NCBI GenBank assembly: GCA_963755435.1
Contig: CAVWJX010000002.1
Coordinates: 422,168-486,167 of the forward strand
Direction of reading: 5' to 3'
DNA: 64,000 nucleotides
Source: AP-15 sp963755435
GTDB taxonomy: Bacteria > Pseudomonadota > Alphaproteobacteria > ATCC43930 > CGMCC-115725
Numbering within the stretch: the first letter of the stretch is position 1; each line of letters opens with the position of its first letter. Shown one piece after another: positions 27,580 through 36,279 of the stretch. Made by a program: the position numbers and the translations under genes. Below the pieces are notes generated by a model. The model did not search any database. It worked only from the letters and a program-made list of their open reading frames with translations, and was not told the origin of the DNA.

Positions 27580-28410
27580 GTGCTGTACCCGCTTCTCGGC
27601 ACCGCGCTCGCCGCTTATGGCGGCATGACCGGCGCGCTCTATCTGCTTCAGCGCCGGCTGCTCTATCACCCAGGCCTGACGCGGCCTGTTCTCGGCGATC
27701 TGGCCTTGCTCGGGGTGCACGAGGTGACCCTGACAACATCCGACGGGCTCTCGCTATTCTCGTGGTACCTGCCGCCCGGCGCCGGCCGGCCGCTGATCGT
27801 CCATTTTCACGGCAATGGCGGGCATATCGGCTATCGGACCGAGCGGCTGCGCCGCCTCGCCCGCGAAGGCTACGGCGTGATGCTGGCGGAATATCGCGGC
27901 TATGCCGGCAACCCGGGCACGCCCTCGGAATCGGGCTTGTATGCCGACGCGACCGCGGCCCTCGATTTCATCGCCGGCGAGGGGATCGCACCGGACCGGA
28001 TCGTGCTGTGGGGCGAATCCTTGGGGTCGGGCGTTGCCGTCGAGCTCGCCACCCGCCGCAGGGTCGCGGCGGTGGTCCTCGAGGCGCCGTTCACCAGCGT
28101 CGCCGCGGCGGCGCAATATCATTACCGCCTGATCCCGGCGGCGATGCTGGTTCGCGACCGCTTCGACTCGCTGTCGCGCATCGGCCGGGTCAACGCGCCG
28201 TTGCTGATCCTGCATGGCGAGCGCGACCGGATCGTGCCGGTCAGCCACGGCCGCACCCTCTTCGATGCCGCGGCGCCACCCAAGGAGGGCTGGTTCGCGG
28301 CCGAAGCCGGGCACCAGAATCTGGCGCAATTCGGCGCGCTCGACGCCGCCATCGCCTTCATCGACCGCGGGCTTTGCCGCAGTGCGGAAGAACCCGTTGC
28401 CGCGGGCTGA
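27580..28410 (+). CDS. Alpha/beta hydrolase (BEM46-like)
   Basis: A 276-residue serine hydrolase with an N-terminal hydrophobic anchor (YPLLGTALAAYGGMTGALYLL) and the BEM46-like layout: IVHFHGNGGHIGYR for the oxyanion hole, nucleophile Ser147 in LWGESLGSG, acid Asp216 in LHGERDRIVP and His245 in EAGHQN. Probably inner-membrane-anchored. The GTG start 27580 is 34 bases after rlmN, so they may be cotranscribed; argG follows after 49 bases. The substrate is unknown. Confidence 0.85.
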   Translation: MLYPLLGTALAAYGGMTGALYLLQRRLLYHPGLTRPVLGDLALLGVHEVTLTTSDGLSLFSWYLPPGAGRPLIVHFHGNGGHIGYRTERLRRLAREGYGVMLAEYRGYAGNPGTPSESGLYADATAALDFIAGEGIAPDRIVLWGESLGSGVAVELATRRRVAAVVLEAPFTSVAAAAQYHYRLIPAAMLVRDRFDSLSRIGRVNAPLLILHGERDRIVPVSHGRTLFDAAAPPKEGWFAAEAGHQNLAQFGALDAAIAFIDRGLCRSAEEPVAAG

Positions 28411-28459
28411 AATTTCGACGATTAGTGCAGCCCGGTCGATCGAGCGGAGGAAACAGGCG

Positions 28460-29668
<1,209 letters not shown>

Positions 29669-29677
29669 GAGGCCGAC

Positions 29678-30064
29678 ATGGTTAGCTTAGCTGCGTGCGG
29701 CGGGGTCATTGAAAAATTCAAAACCGAGCATCCAGGCATCGTTCGAGCCGTTAGTGAGACCATCAATCTAAGGGAAAACTGGCCGTATCCTGAGGTCTGG
29801 AAGCCATATTATGGGCATGGAGTATACATCATAACTGATCAAGATCACTCTGTTCTGTACATTGGTGAGTCAGTAGCACCCGCGGCACGCATGCATGGTC
29901 ATTTTCTCTACAACAACGTGGATAAGACTTTAAAGACGATCTATTCTTGGGGAGAATATAAGCCCGTATCCGTAGTTATTGCATCGGTAGGCAACAAGCA
30001 GGAAGCACGGTTTCTTGAGCGCTACCTGATTTTCAAACTCAATCCACCATGCAATTTGGACTGA
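29678..30064 (+). CDS. GIY-YIG domain protein in a less GC-rich islet
   Basis: A 128-residue protein with the GIY-YIG nuclease core HGVYIITDQDHSVLYIGES followed by AARMHGHF and, at the end, EARFLERYLIFKLNPPCNLD, where the Glu near ARFLE may be the catalytic metal ligand. It starts nine bases after argG behind GGAGG. Its codon choice (TTA, AAA, ATA and T-ending codons) is unlike argG and other neighbours, suggesting recent acquisition. It differs from the GIY-YIG gene at 48.2 kb in length and composition. The biological role is not known. Confidence 0.75.
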   Translation: MVSLAACGGVIEKFKTEHPGIVRAVSETINLRENWPYPEVWKPYYGHGVYIITDQDHSVLYIGESVAPAARMHGHFLYNNVDKTLKTIYSWGEYKPVSVVIASVGNKQEARFLERYLIFKLNPPCNLD

Positions 30065-30092
30065 GATGGTTTGCGAGCGCTCTCACCGCGCC

Positions 30093-30891
30093 TTACGCTG
30101 CGCCTCGAGCCAGCCTGAGCATGATCTGGTTGAAGGCGGCGGGGGCCTCGACGTTGGGGAAATGGCGCATGCCGGCGATTTCCTCATAGCGCGCGCCGGG
30201 GACGAGGCCGGCGAGGCGGCGGTTTTCGCGGCCGGGCGTGCCGGCGTCGTGCTCGCCGCAGACCACCAGCACCGGCAGCCGCAACGAGGGCAGCCGCGCC
30301 GTGAAATCGAAATCGAGGATCGCCGCCGAGCAGCCGAGATAGCCCGCCGGCGTGGTGCCGAGGACGGTGTCGCGCAATTGCTTCCAGCGGCCGGGGTTCC
30401 GGGCCTCGAAGGCCGGGCTCAGATAGCGGTCCATGCTGGCGTCGGCGATCGGCGCCAGCGAATCCGCCTCGCGCACCGCCTTGATGCGCGGCCCCCAGAT
30501 GCCGGCCGCACCGGGCGGGCTCGCCGGCAGGGTGTCGCACCAGATGGCCGAGATCAGCCGGTCGCCGTGGTCGAGGGCGAAGGCCTGGCCGATCATGCCG
30601 CCGATCGAGAGGCCGAGGTAATGCACCCGCGCCAGGCCGAGCGCGTCGAGCACCGCGGCGACGTCGCCGGCGAGCCCGCTCATCGTGTAGTCGCCGGCGA
30701 CCGGGTCGCTGCCGCCATGCCCGCGCATGTCAAGCCGCAGCACGCGGAACCCCGCCGCAAGCAATGCCGGCACCTGCTCCGCCCAGCTGCCGCCGTCGGA
30801 CGCGAGCGAATGGGTGATGCACACGACCGGGCCATCCTCAGGGACCGGCGAGATCGTAATAGAGGCGGCGTCCGCCGAGCGGCAGCAGCAT
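30093..30891 (-). CDS. Alpha/beta hydrolase (3-oxoadipate enol-lactonase-like), frameshifted near 5' end
   Basis: Serine hydrolase of the PcaD-like group. The real start appears to be ATG 30891, eight bases after AAGGAG, encoding LLPLGGRRLYYDLAGP. A stop follows at 30838 because of a CCCTGA sequence; with one C fewer the frame continues as EDGPVVCITHSLASDGGSWAEQ. From there the frame is intact to 30093: LRLDMRGHGGSDP, the nucleophile in YLGLSIGGMIGQAF, the acid in CGEHDAGTP and the His in GMRHFPNVEAP. No other catechol or adipate genes are near, so the substrate is uncertain. Confidence 0.75.
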
Positions 30892-30938
30892 GGGCGTATC
30901 TCCTTGGCGTCGAGCGCAGGGGCGCAAACCGCGCCAGT

Positions 30939-31650
30939 CTAGCCGTGCGCCACCCACGGAGCCATCACCGGCACGCCGGCGAAGAGCGGATGCGCCAGAT
31001 AGAGGACGGCGTAGAGCAGCAAGGCCGCGATCGGCCGCAACAGGCCGATATCGCGCCAGCGCAGCCGGGTGCGGCGGGTGATCAGCGCCGCGAACGGCAG
31101 GTTCGAGGTGACGCCGGCCAGCCGCTGCCAATGGCTGCCGAGGGCGAGCTGCTTCTTGCGGTCGATCAATACCGTGCCGCCGAGCGCCAGTGCTGCGAAC
31201 AGGCCGAAAAACCACACCGAGGCCAGATCGCCGTTGGCCGCGAGATGGCTCAGCGCCCACAAGCCGATGGCCCACATCACCGGGTGCCGGGTGACCCGCA
31301 GGATGCCCGGCGCCGGATCGTCGGCGCGGGCCGAGCGCTCCATGCCGATCGCGGTCGGGTTGGGGGTGGTATAGCCGGCGACCAAGAACAGGCTCGCCCA
31401 CGGCATGACCAGCACCGGGACCCACGCGATCCCCCGCGGCGGCGCCCATAATGGTACGAATGGCGCCCGCACATAGGCGAGGACGAACCAGGCGAAGGTG
31501 GCCAGCGCGGTCAGCGAATAGACCAGCAGAAACCCCTGCTCGCCGAGCTGGTCGCGCAACGACCCGCGCAGCCGCGTGCTCGACAGACAGCGTGTGCGAC
31601 CCGCAGAATGCGACGCCGGCGATAATCAAGGTCAACAGCGCATGGGTCAT
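30939..31650 (-). CDS. NnrU family membrane protein, frameshifted near 5' end
   Basis: NnrU proteins are small integral membrane proteins, linked to nitric-oxide metabolism in denitrifiers and related to isoprenylcysteine methyltransferase-type membrane enzymes. The start ATG 31650 encodes MTHALLTLIIAGVAFCGSHTL, then the frame changes near 31576-31586, where TGTC is present twice in a row; removing one TGTC gives a continuous SSTRLRGSLRDQLGEQGFLLVYSL. The rest is in one frame with several helices and the conserved RVTRHPVMWAIGLWALSHLAANGD. It lies 47 bases upstream of the hydrolase gene on the same strand. No nir or nor genes are in the window. Confidence 0.7.
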
Positions 31651-31655
31651 CGCCC

Positions 31656-31985
31656 TCACCGGCTTGGCAGGGCGGCAATCAGCGCGCCTAGTTTCGCTGC
31701 CAGCCGCTGCGGATCGCCCGCAACGCGCACGATCTTGTGCCGGCTGGCGAGCCCGGCAACAATCGCTAGATCACGCCGCGGCACCCACCAAGCTTCCGCC
31801 AGGAGCACCAGCAGCGCTTCGTTGGCGCGCCCGGCTTCGGGCGGTGCGGTGACCGAAACCTTGACTACCCACTTGCCGTCGGCGGTCGCGGCGACGGCGC
31901 GCACGCGATCGGCCTTGGCCCGCGGCGTCAATCTGACCGCTATGCAGATGCCATTGCGCCCCGGAGTTAGCGGACTATCCGACAA
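31656..31985 (-). CDS. DUF167/YggU family protein
   Basis: Small basic alpha/beta protein of 109 residues of the YggU (DUF167) family. The conserved core is ICIAVRLTPRAKADRV, KVSVTAPPEAGRANEALLVLLAEAW and IVAGLASRHKIVRVAG. Function unproven. It begins at a TTG overlapping the end of the yggT-like gene by 11 bases; the YggT-YggU pairing is common in proteobacteria, which supports the call. Confidence 0.88.
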   Translation of the reverse strand: MSDSPLTPGRNGICIAVRLTPRAKADRVRAVAATADGKWVVKVSVTAPPEAGRANEALLVLLAEAWWVPRRDLAIVAGLASRHKIVRVAGDPQRLAAKLGALIAALPSR

Positions 31986-32256
31986 GGTAGTACTGCATTT
32001 CGCTATCGAGGAAGACCAATAACAAGATCAGCACTACGGGTGAAATGTCGATCCCGCCGAGATCTGGCAGGATGCGGCGAATCGGACGCAGCAAAGGCTC
32101 CGTTATCCGCCAGAGAAAGTCCCCGACCATGGCGACGACGCGATTGTGACGATTGACAATGCTGAAGGCGACAAGCCAGCTCAGCACCGCTTGCCCGATC
32201 AAAAGATAAATGTAGATCCAGATCACAGTATGAATGAGGCCAATAAGCGGGAGCAT
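31975..32256 (-). CDS. YggT family membrane protein
   Basis: A 93-residue inner-membrane protein with two hydrophobic segments (LIHTVIWIYIYLLIGQAVLSWL and VVLILLLVFLDSEM). The loop RITEPLLRPIRRILPDLGGIDISP is the YggT signature. The family has been connected with osmotic stress and with membrane-linked cell division or photosynthetic complex assembly; its role here is unknown. It is cotranscribed with the YggU-like gene. Confidence 0.9.
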   Translation of the reverse strand: MLPLIGLIHTVIWIYIYLLIGQAVLSWLVAFSIVNRHNRVVAMVGDFLWRITEPLLRPIRRILPDLGGIDISPVVLILLLVFLDSEMQYYLVG

Positions 32257-32415
32257 TAGAAATTACCCGTGTCAGTATCCGGCGCGGCGACCGTAGCGTC
32301 CGCAGGGAGGGTCCGCAAGCGGAGCGGTGCGATCGCGCCGCTCGGGCCTGCCTTGACAGGGGGCGGTGCGCTTAGCATAGTCGCGGGCGCCCGGCGAGGC
32401 GTCGAATCGCGTGAT

Positions 32416-32491
<76 letters not shown>

Positions 32492-32585
32492 AAATCCTCA
32501 ATGAATTAGGAGAGCGGCAGCGCCCTTTGCCGGGTCGGCTCGTGAGTGGCAGCGATGCCCGGCGAACTTTGCCGCCCTCGCTCGC

Positions 32586-32858
32586 TCAATATGGCTTGCG
32601 CACGACCGCGGCGCCGTGCGGCCCGACACATCCCGCGCGATAAACCCCGTTGGCGCAGGTAACCGAGTGCCCCCGGTAAGGCGCCCGGTACGGAGCTCGA
32701 TAGGGTGTTGCGTAAGGGGCCTTATGCACCACGGCAGCCCCATGCGGGCCGGCGCAACCGGCGCGATAGACGCCGTTTACACAAGTCACGGCATGGGCTT
32801 GTTGACCGACAGCGAGCGCACCAAGCGCCAGCACGATAGCGAGCGCGATTAGTTTCAT
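32586..32858 (-). CDS. Small secreted protein with two Cys-containing repeats
   Basis: A 90-residue protein with a clear signal peptide (LIALAIVLALGALAVGQQAHA). The mature part holds two near-identical modules, VTCVNGVYRAGCAGPHGAAVV and VTCANGVYRAGCVGPHGAAVV, linked by a proline/tyrosine spacer (APYATPYRAPYRAPYRG). Each module has two Cys eight residues apart, probably forming a disulfide in the periplasm. I know similar short proteins only as uncharacterised ones from alphaproteobacteria. It is a single-gene unit. Confidence 0.75.
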   Translation of the reverse strand: MKLIALAIVLALGALAVGQQAHAVTCVNGVYRAGCAGPHGAAVVHKAPYATPYRAPYRAPYRGHSVTCANGVYRAGCVGPHGAAVVRKPY

Positions 32859-32950
32859 TTCGATCCCCCTCCAGGATTTGACCAGACAACAGATACGCGA
32901 TCTGGCCGGCGCACAATATCTTTCGGCGCCCGATCGGCGCAGCGCGCGGC

Positions 32951-33325
32951 TCAGCGCGATGATTTCGCGGGGCCGGTTCGCGACCGGCGCCCGATCCGGA
33001 CGCCGATCAGCAGGCCGACCAGCAGCACGACACCGAGCCGAGCCGGGTCGATAAACGGGATAAACCGCGTTCCACCGGCAGTGATCTCCAGCGCCCCGAC
33101 CGGGCGCGCGCGCAACCCGGCGCCGCCACCACTGCCGTCATCCTCGGGGCTTGCTGTCTTGTCCGCCCCGGCCCTGCCGCCGGCGCCGAAGCCATAGCCG
33201 ATGCGGGCCACCGGGATCACGGTCCGGCCGTGGGCTTCGACCGCCTCGCCGAACACCTGTCGCACGCTGGCGCTGGCGTGGAGACGCTCGCCGAGCAGCC
33301 CCAGGATCTTGATCACCGTCGCCAT
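32951..33325 (-). CDS. GerW/YtfJ-like protein
   Basis: A 124-residue protein resembling the GerW (spore protein YtfJ) family: an N-terminal helix (LGERLHASASVRQVFGEAVEAHGRTVIPVARIGYGFGAGGR), a glycine-rich segment (DDGSGGGAGLRARPVGALEI) and a C-terminal hydrophobic segment. GerW was named from Bacillus spores, but homologues exist in many non-sporulating bacteria, including proteobacteria, with unknown function. The C-terminal membrane helix (PARLGVVLLVGLLIGVRIG) suggests membrane anchoring here. Confidence 0.7.
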   Translation of the reverse strand: MATVIKILGLLGERLHASASVRQVFGEAVEAHGRTVIPVARIGYGFGAGGRAGADKTASPEDDGSGGGAGLRARPVGALEITAGGTRFIPFIDPARLGVVLLVGLLIGVRIGRRSRTGPAKSSR

Positions 33326-33426
33326 TGCCCGGAGCCTCCATGGACCCGCTTACGACCGATGCCCTTGGTGGGCCGGCACGAGAGCGATATCTTGCCGCAC
33401 CCTGATGCCTGGCCGGGAGAATAGCG

Positions 33427-33894
33427 ATGACAGATTCCATCGAAGGCGGCTGCGCTTGCGGCGTGGTGCGCTACCGGCTCGCATCGCCGCCGATGTTCGT
33501 GCATTGCTGCCATTGCCGCGATTGCCAACGGCAGACCGGCAGTGCCTTCGCCATCAACGCCCTGATCGAAACCGACCGGATCGCGGTTTTGTCCGGCGAG
33601 CCTGAGCCGGTCGCGGTCCCGACCGACAGCGGGCGCCCACATCGCATCTTTCGTTGCCCGTGCTGCCGGACCGCGGTGTGGAGCGAATATGGCGGCCGCT
33701 CGGCGCTTCGCTTCGTCCGGGTCGGCACCCTCGACGGCCCCGCCGATTTCGCCCCCGACGTGCATATCTACGTCCGCTCGAAATTGCCCTGGGTCAGCCT
33801 TCCCGAGAGCGTCCCGGCGTTCGACGCCTATTACGATGCGCGCCAGCTGTGGCCCGCCGCCAGCCTCGAACGCCGCCGCGCCGCTCTCGGCTGA
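33427..33894 (+). CDS. GFA family protein (CENP-V/glutathione-dependent formaldehyde-activating fold)
   Basis: Zinc-binding protein of 155 residues. The two zinc sites are provided by GGCACGVVRYRL, HCCHCRDCQRQTGSAF and FRCPCCRTAVWSEYGG; the second half includes VRVGTLDGPADFAPDVHIYVRSKLPWV, typical for the family. Members bind or process glutathione adducts, though many have no tested activity. ATG 33427 follows GGGAGAATAGCG. It converges with the GST gene over a 39-base gap. Confidence 0.9.
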   Translation: MTDSIEGGCACGVVRYRLASPPMFVHCCHCRDCQRQTGSAFAINALIETDRIAVLSGEPEPVAVPTDSGRPHRIFRCPCCRTAVWSEYGGRSALRFVRVGTLDGPADFAPDVHIYVRSKLPWVSLPESVPAFDAYYDARQLWPAASLERRRAALG

Positions 33895-33933
33895 CGCACC
33901 CCGCTGCGGCGCCGCGCGTCGGATCGGCTAGCC

Positions 33934-34563
33934 TCAGCTCAGCGCCACCTCGAAACCGCGCTTTGTGCCGGGCCGGGCCATCATGGTTTCGTACCAGCGC
34001 TTGACGTTGGGGAAGTCGGCGAGGTCGACGAGATGGCGCTCGTGCCGCCAGGCCCAGCCGAGGATCGCGAAATCGGCGATCGAGACCTCGCTGCCGCCGG
34101 CGAACTCGGCCTCGCCGAGGCGCTTGTCGAGCACGCCGTAAAGCCGGCGGGTCTCTTTGGTGTAGCGCTCGAGCCCGTAACGCTTGTCGTTCTCGTCCCT
34201 GACCGTCAGGAAATGGTGCACCTGCCCCGGCATCGGACCAAAGCCGCCCATCTGCCACATCAGCCATTCGAGCACCGGCACCTGCCGGCGCAGGTCCTTG
34301 GGCCAGAACTTGCCGGTCTTCTCGCCGAGATAAACGAGGATCGCCCCCGATTCGAAAACGCTGATCGGCTGGCCGCCCGGCCCCTCGGGATCGACGATCG
34401 CCGGGATCCGGTTGTTCGGGCTGATCTTCAGAAACGCCGGGGCGAACTGCTCGCCCTTGGAGATGTTGATCGGGTGGACCGTGTAAGCGAGGCCCATCTC
34501 CTCGAGCGCCACACTGATCTTGCGGCCGTTCGGGGTGTTCCAGGTGTGCAGTTCGATCGCCAT
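33934..34563 (-). CDS. Glutathione S-transferase (YfcG/Nu-class-like)
   Basis: Cytosolic 209-residue GST. The N-terminal thioredoxin-fold domain starts LHTWNTPNGRKISVALEEMGLAY and contains the glutathione-binding NNRIPAIVDPEG and VFESGAILVYLGEKTG. The helical C-terminal domain has MGGFGPMPGQVHHF and SIADFAILGW. The TPNGRK start matches YfcG-type enzymes, which act as disulfide-bond oxidoreductases with glutathione. It may form a unit with the LLM oxidoreductase gene upstream (56-base gap). Confidence 0.92.
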   Translation of the reverse strand: MAIELHTWNTPNGRKISVALEEMGLAYTVHPINISKGEQFAPAFLKISPNNRIPAIVDPEGPGGQPISVFESGAILVYLGEKTGKFWPKDLRRQVPVLEWLMWQMGGFGPMPGQVHHFLTVRDENDKRYGLERYTKETRRLYGVLDKRLGEAEFAGGSEVSIADFAILGWAWRHERHLVDLADFPNVKRWYETMMARPGTKRGFEVALS

Positions 34564-34619
34564 CGAGGCTCGCCTTTCCTAATGATTGATCGCAGTCCCG
34601 TGCCGGCGCTCTTTCGCCG

Positions 34620-35471
34620 TCAGCTGACCCGGCGGATCGCCTCGGCCCAGCGGTCGAGCGCCGGCAAGGTCTTGTCGGCCGGCTCGGCCGGCAGGCTCAC
34701 GACCACGCGGGCAACGCCCATGTCGCGGTAGCGCCGGAGCAGGTCGCCATCCTCGGCGGCGCCGAACAAAGTGATCGGCAACGACGCCGGGTCGCGCCCG
34801 GCCTCCCTGGCCATCTCCTTGAACTTCGGCAGGAAGTCGTTGACGTCGCCATAGGGGGCGCGTCCGGCGATCGGGACCCAGCCCTGGCCGTAGCGGATCG
34901 CCCGGCGCGCCGCGTGCGGAAAGGCGCCGCCGACGATGATCGGCGGGTGCGGCTTCTGCACCGGCTTGGGCCAGGCCATCATCGGCCCGAAATCGACGAA
35001 TTCGCCATGATATTCGGCCTTGGTCTCGGTCCAGATCGCCGTCATCGCCTCGATCCGCTCGCGCATCAGCTTGAAGCGGGTCTTGAAGGCGGCGCCGTGA
35101 TCCTCGATCTCCTCGGCGTTCCAGCCGCCGCCAACCCCGAACAGGAACCGCCCGCGCGAGATCTGGTCGAGGGTGGCGACGAGCTTGGCGGTTTGGATCG
35201 GGTCGCGCTGCACGACGAGGCACACCCCGGTGCCGAGCTTGAGGGTCGTGGTGACCGCCGCCGCAGCACCCAGCACGACGAACGGGTCCATCGCATCGTA
35301 ATAGGCCTTGGGCAATTCGCCGCCGCCCGGAAATGGCGTGCGCCGCGGCACCGGAATGTGCGAGTGCTCGGGCGCCCACAACGATTCGAAGCCGCGCTCT
35401 TCGAGCGCTGGCGCCAACTGCACCACCGGCATCGAATAGTCGGTGTGAAACATCGACAGGCCGAAATCCAT
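34620..35471 (-). CDS. LLM class flavin-dependent oxidoreductase (F420-type subfamily)
   Basis: Luciferase-like monooxygenase fold, 283 residues. Features: FESLWAPEHSHIPVPRRTPFPGGGELPKAYYDAMDPFVVLGAAAAVTT, LKLGTGVCLVVQRDPIQTAKLVATLDQISRGRFLFGVGGGWN, and PPIIVGGAFPHAARRAIRYGQGWVP. The pattern corresponds to the TIGR03619-type family annotated as F420-dependent, but alphaproteobacterial members may use FMN. The substrate is unknown. The first gene of a probable two-gene unit with the GST. Confidence 0.9.
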   Translation of the reverse strand: MDFGLSMFHTDYSMPVVQLAPALEERGFESLWAPEHSHIPVPRRTPFPGGGELPKAYYDAMDPFVVLGAAAAVTTTLKLGTGVCLVVQRDPIQTAKLVATLDQISRGRFLFGVGGGWNAEEIEDHGAAFKTRFKLMRERIEAMTAIWTETKAEYHGEFVDFGPMMAWPKPVQKPHPPIIVGGAFPHAARRAIRYGQGWVPIAGRAPYGDVNDFLPKFKEMAREAGRDPASLPITLFGAAEDGDLLRRYRDMGVARVVVSLPAEPADKTLPALDRWAEAIRRVS

Positions 35472-35736
35472 CGCCCCGCTCCTTCGTTCGTCAGGGTGTC
35501 CGCTGGCGCAACCTTACCCCCTCCGGCGGGACACGGACCAGCGCCGCCGTCGAATTCCATCAGCCGTTGGCGACGAGGCGTGACTTCCCGATGGATCCGG
35601 TGCGGGCTTTTTCCGGCGACCCGCAGTATCCGAGATGTAGAACACAGCGGCGCGGGGGTCTTTAATTCCTGGACCGATGACCCGGCGCGATGTCCACTGG
35701 TCCCGAGCCGATAAGGGAATTGAGGGCGCCCGCAGC

Positions 35737-36279
35737 CTACCCGACGGCCGCGGCGCGGCGGACCGGCTTGGCGCGGCCGAGGGCGAACCGCTTGGCCAGG
35801 CGCAAGGCGACGCGCGGGCTGACGAAATGCGAGACGTCGCCGCCCAAGGCGCCGATCTCCTTGACAAAGCGCGACGAGATGAACTGGAAGCGGTCCGAGG
35901 CCATCAGAAACACGGTCTCGACCTGCGGGTCGAGCCGGGCGTTCATCCCGGCCATTTGAAACTCGTACTCGAAATCCGACACCGCGCGCAGGCCGCGGAT
36001 GATGGTGCCGGCCCCGACCGACTGGGCGAAATGCATCAAGAGCGTGTCGAAGGCGCGCACCTCGATGCGCCCGGCGTCGCCATTTTCGAGATGGGCGACC
36101 TCGTCGCGCACGATCTCGACCCGCTCGTCGGTCGCGAACAGAGGCCCTTTGCCGTCGTTGCGGGCGACCCCTATGACCAGCCGGTCGACCAGCCGGGCCG
36201 CCCGGCGAATGATGTCCGAATGGCCGTTGGTGATCGGGTCGAAGGTGCCGGGATAGACCCCGACGCGCGGCTCACTCAT
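35737..36279 (-). CDS. coaD: Phosphopantetheine adenylyltransferase
   Basis: Fourth step of coenzyme A synthesis: transfers AMP from ATP to 4'-phosphopantetheine. The 180 residues include the nucleotidyl-transferase motif YPGTFDPITNGHSDIIRRA with the T/HxGH His, IIRGLRAVSDFEYEFQMAGMN, and FISSRFVKEIGALGGDVSHFVSP. The ATG overlaps the gyrA stop as ATGA, so coaD is translationally coupled to gyrA, an arrangement also seen in related alphaproteobacteria. Confidence 0.96.
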   Translation of the reverse strand: MSEPRVGVYPGTFDPITNGHSDIIRRAARLVDRLVIGVARNDGKGPLFATDERVEIVRDEVAHLENGDAGRIEVRAFDTLLMHFAQSVGAGTIIRGLRAVSDFEYEFQMAGMNARLDPQVETVFLMASDRFQFISSRFVKEIGALGGDVSHFVSPRVALRLAKRFALGRAKPVRRAAAVG

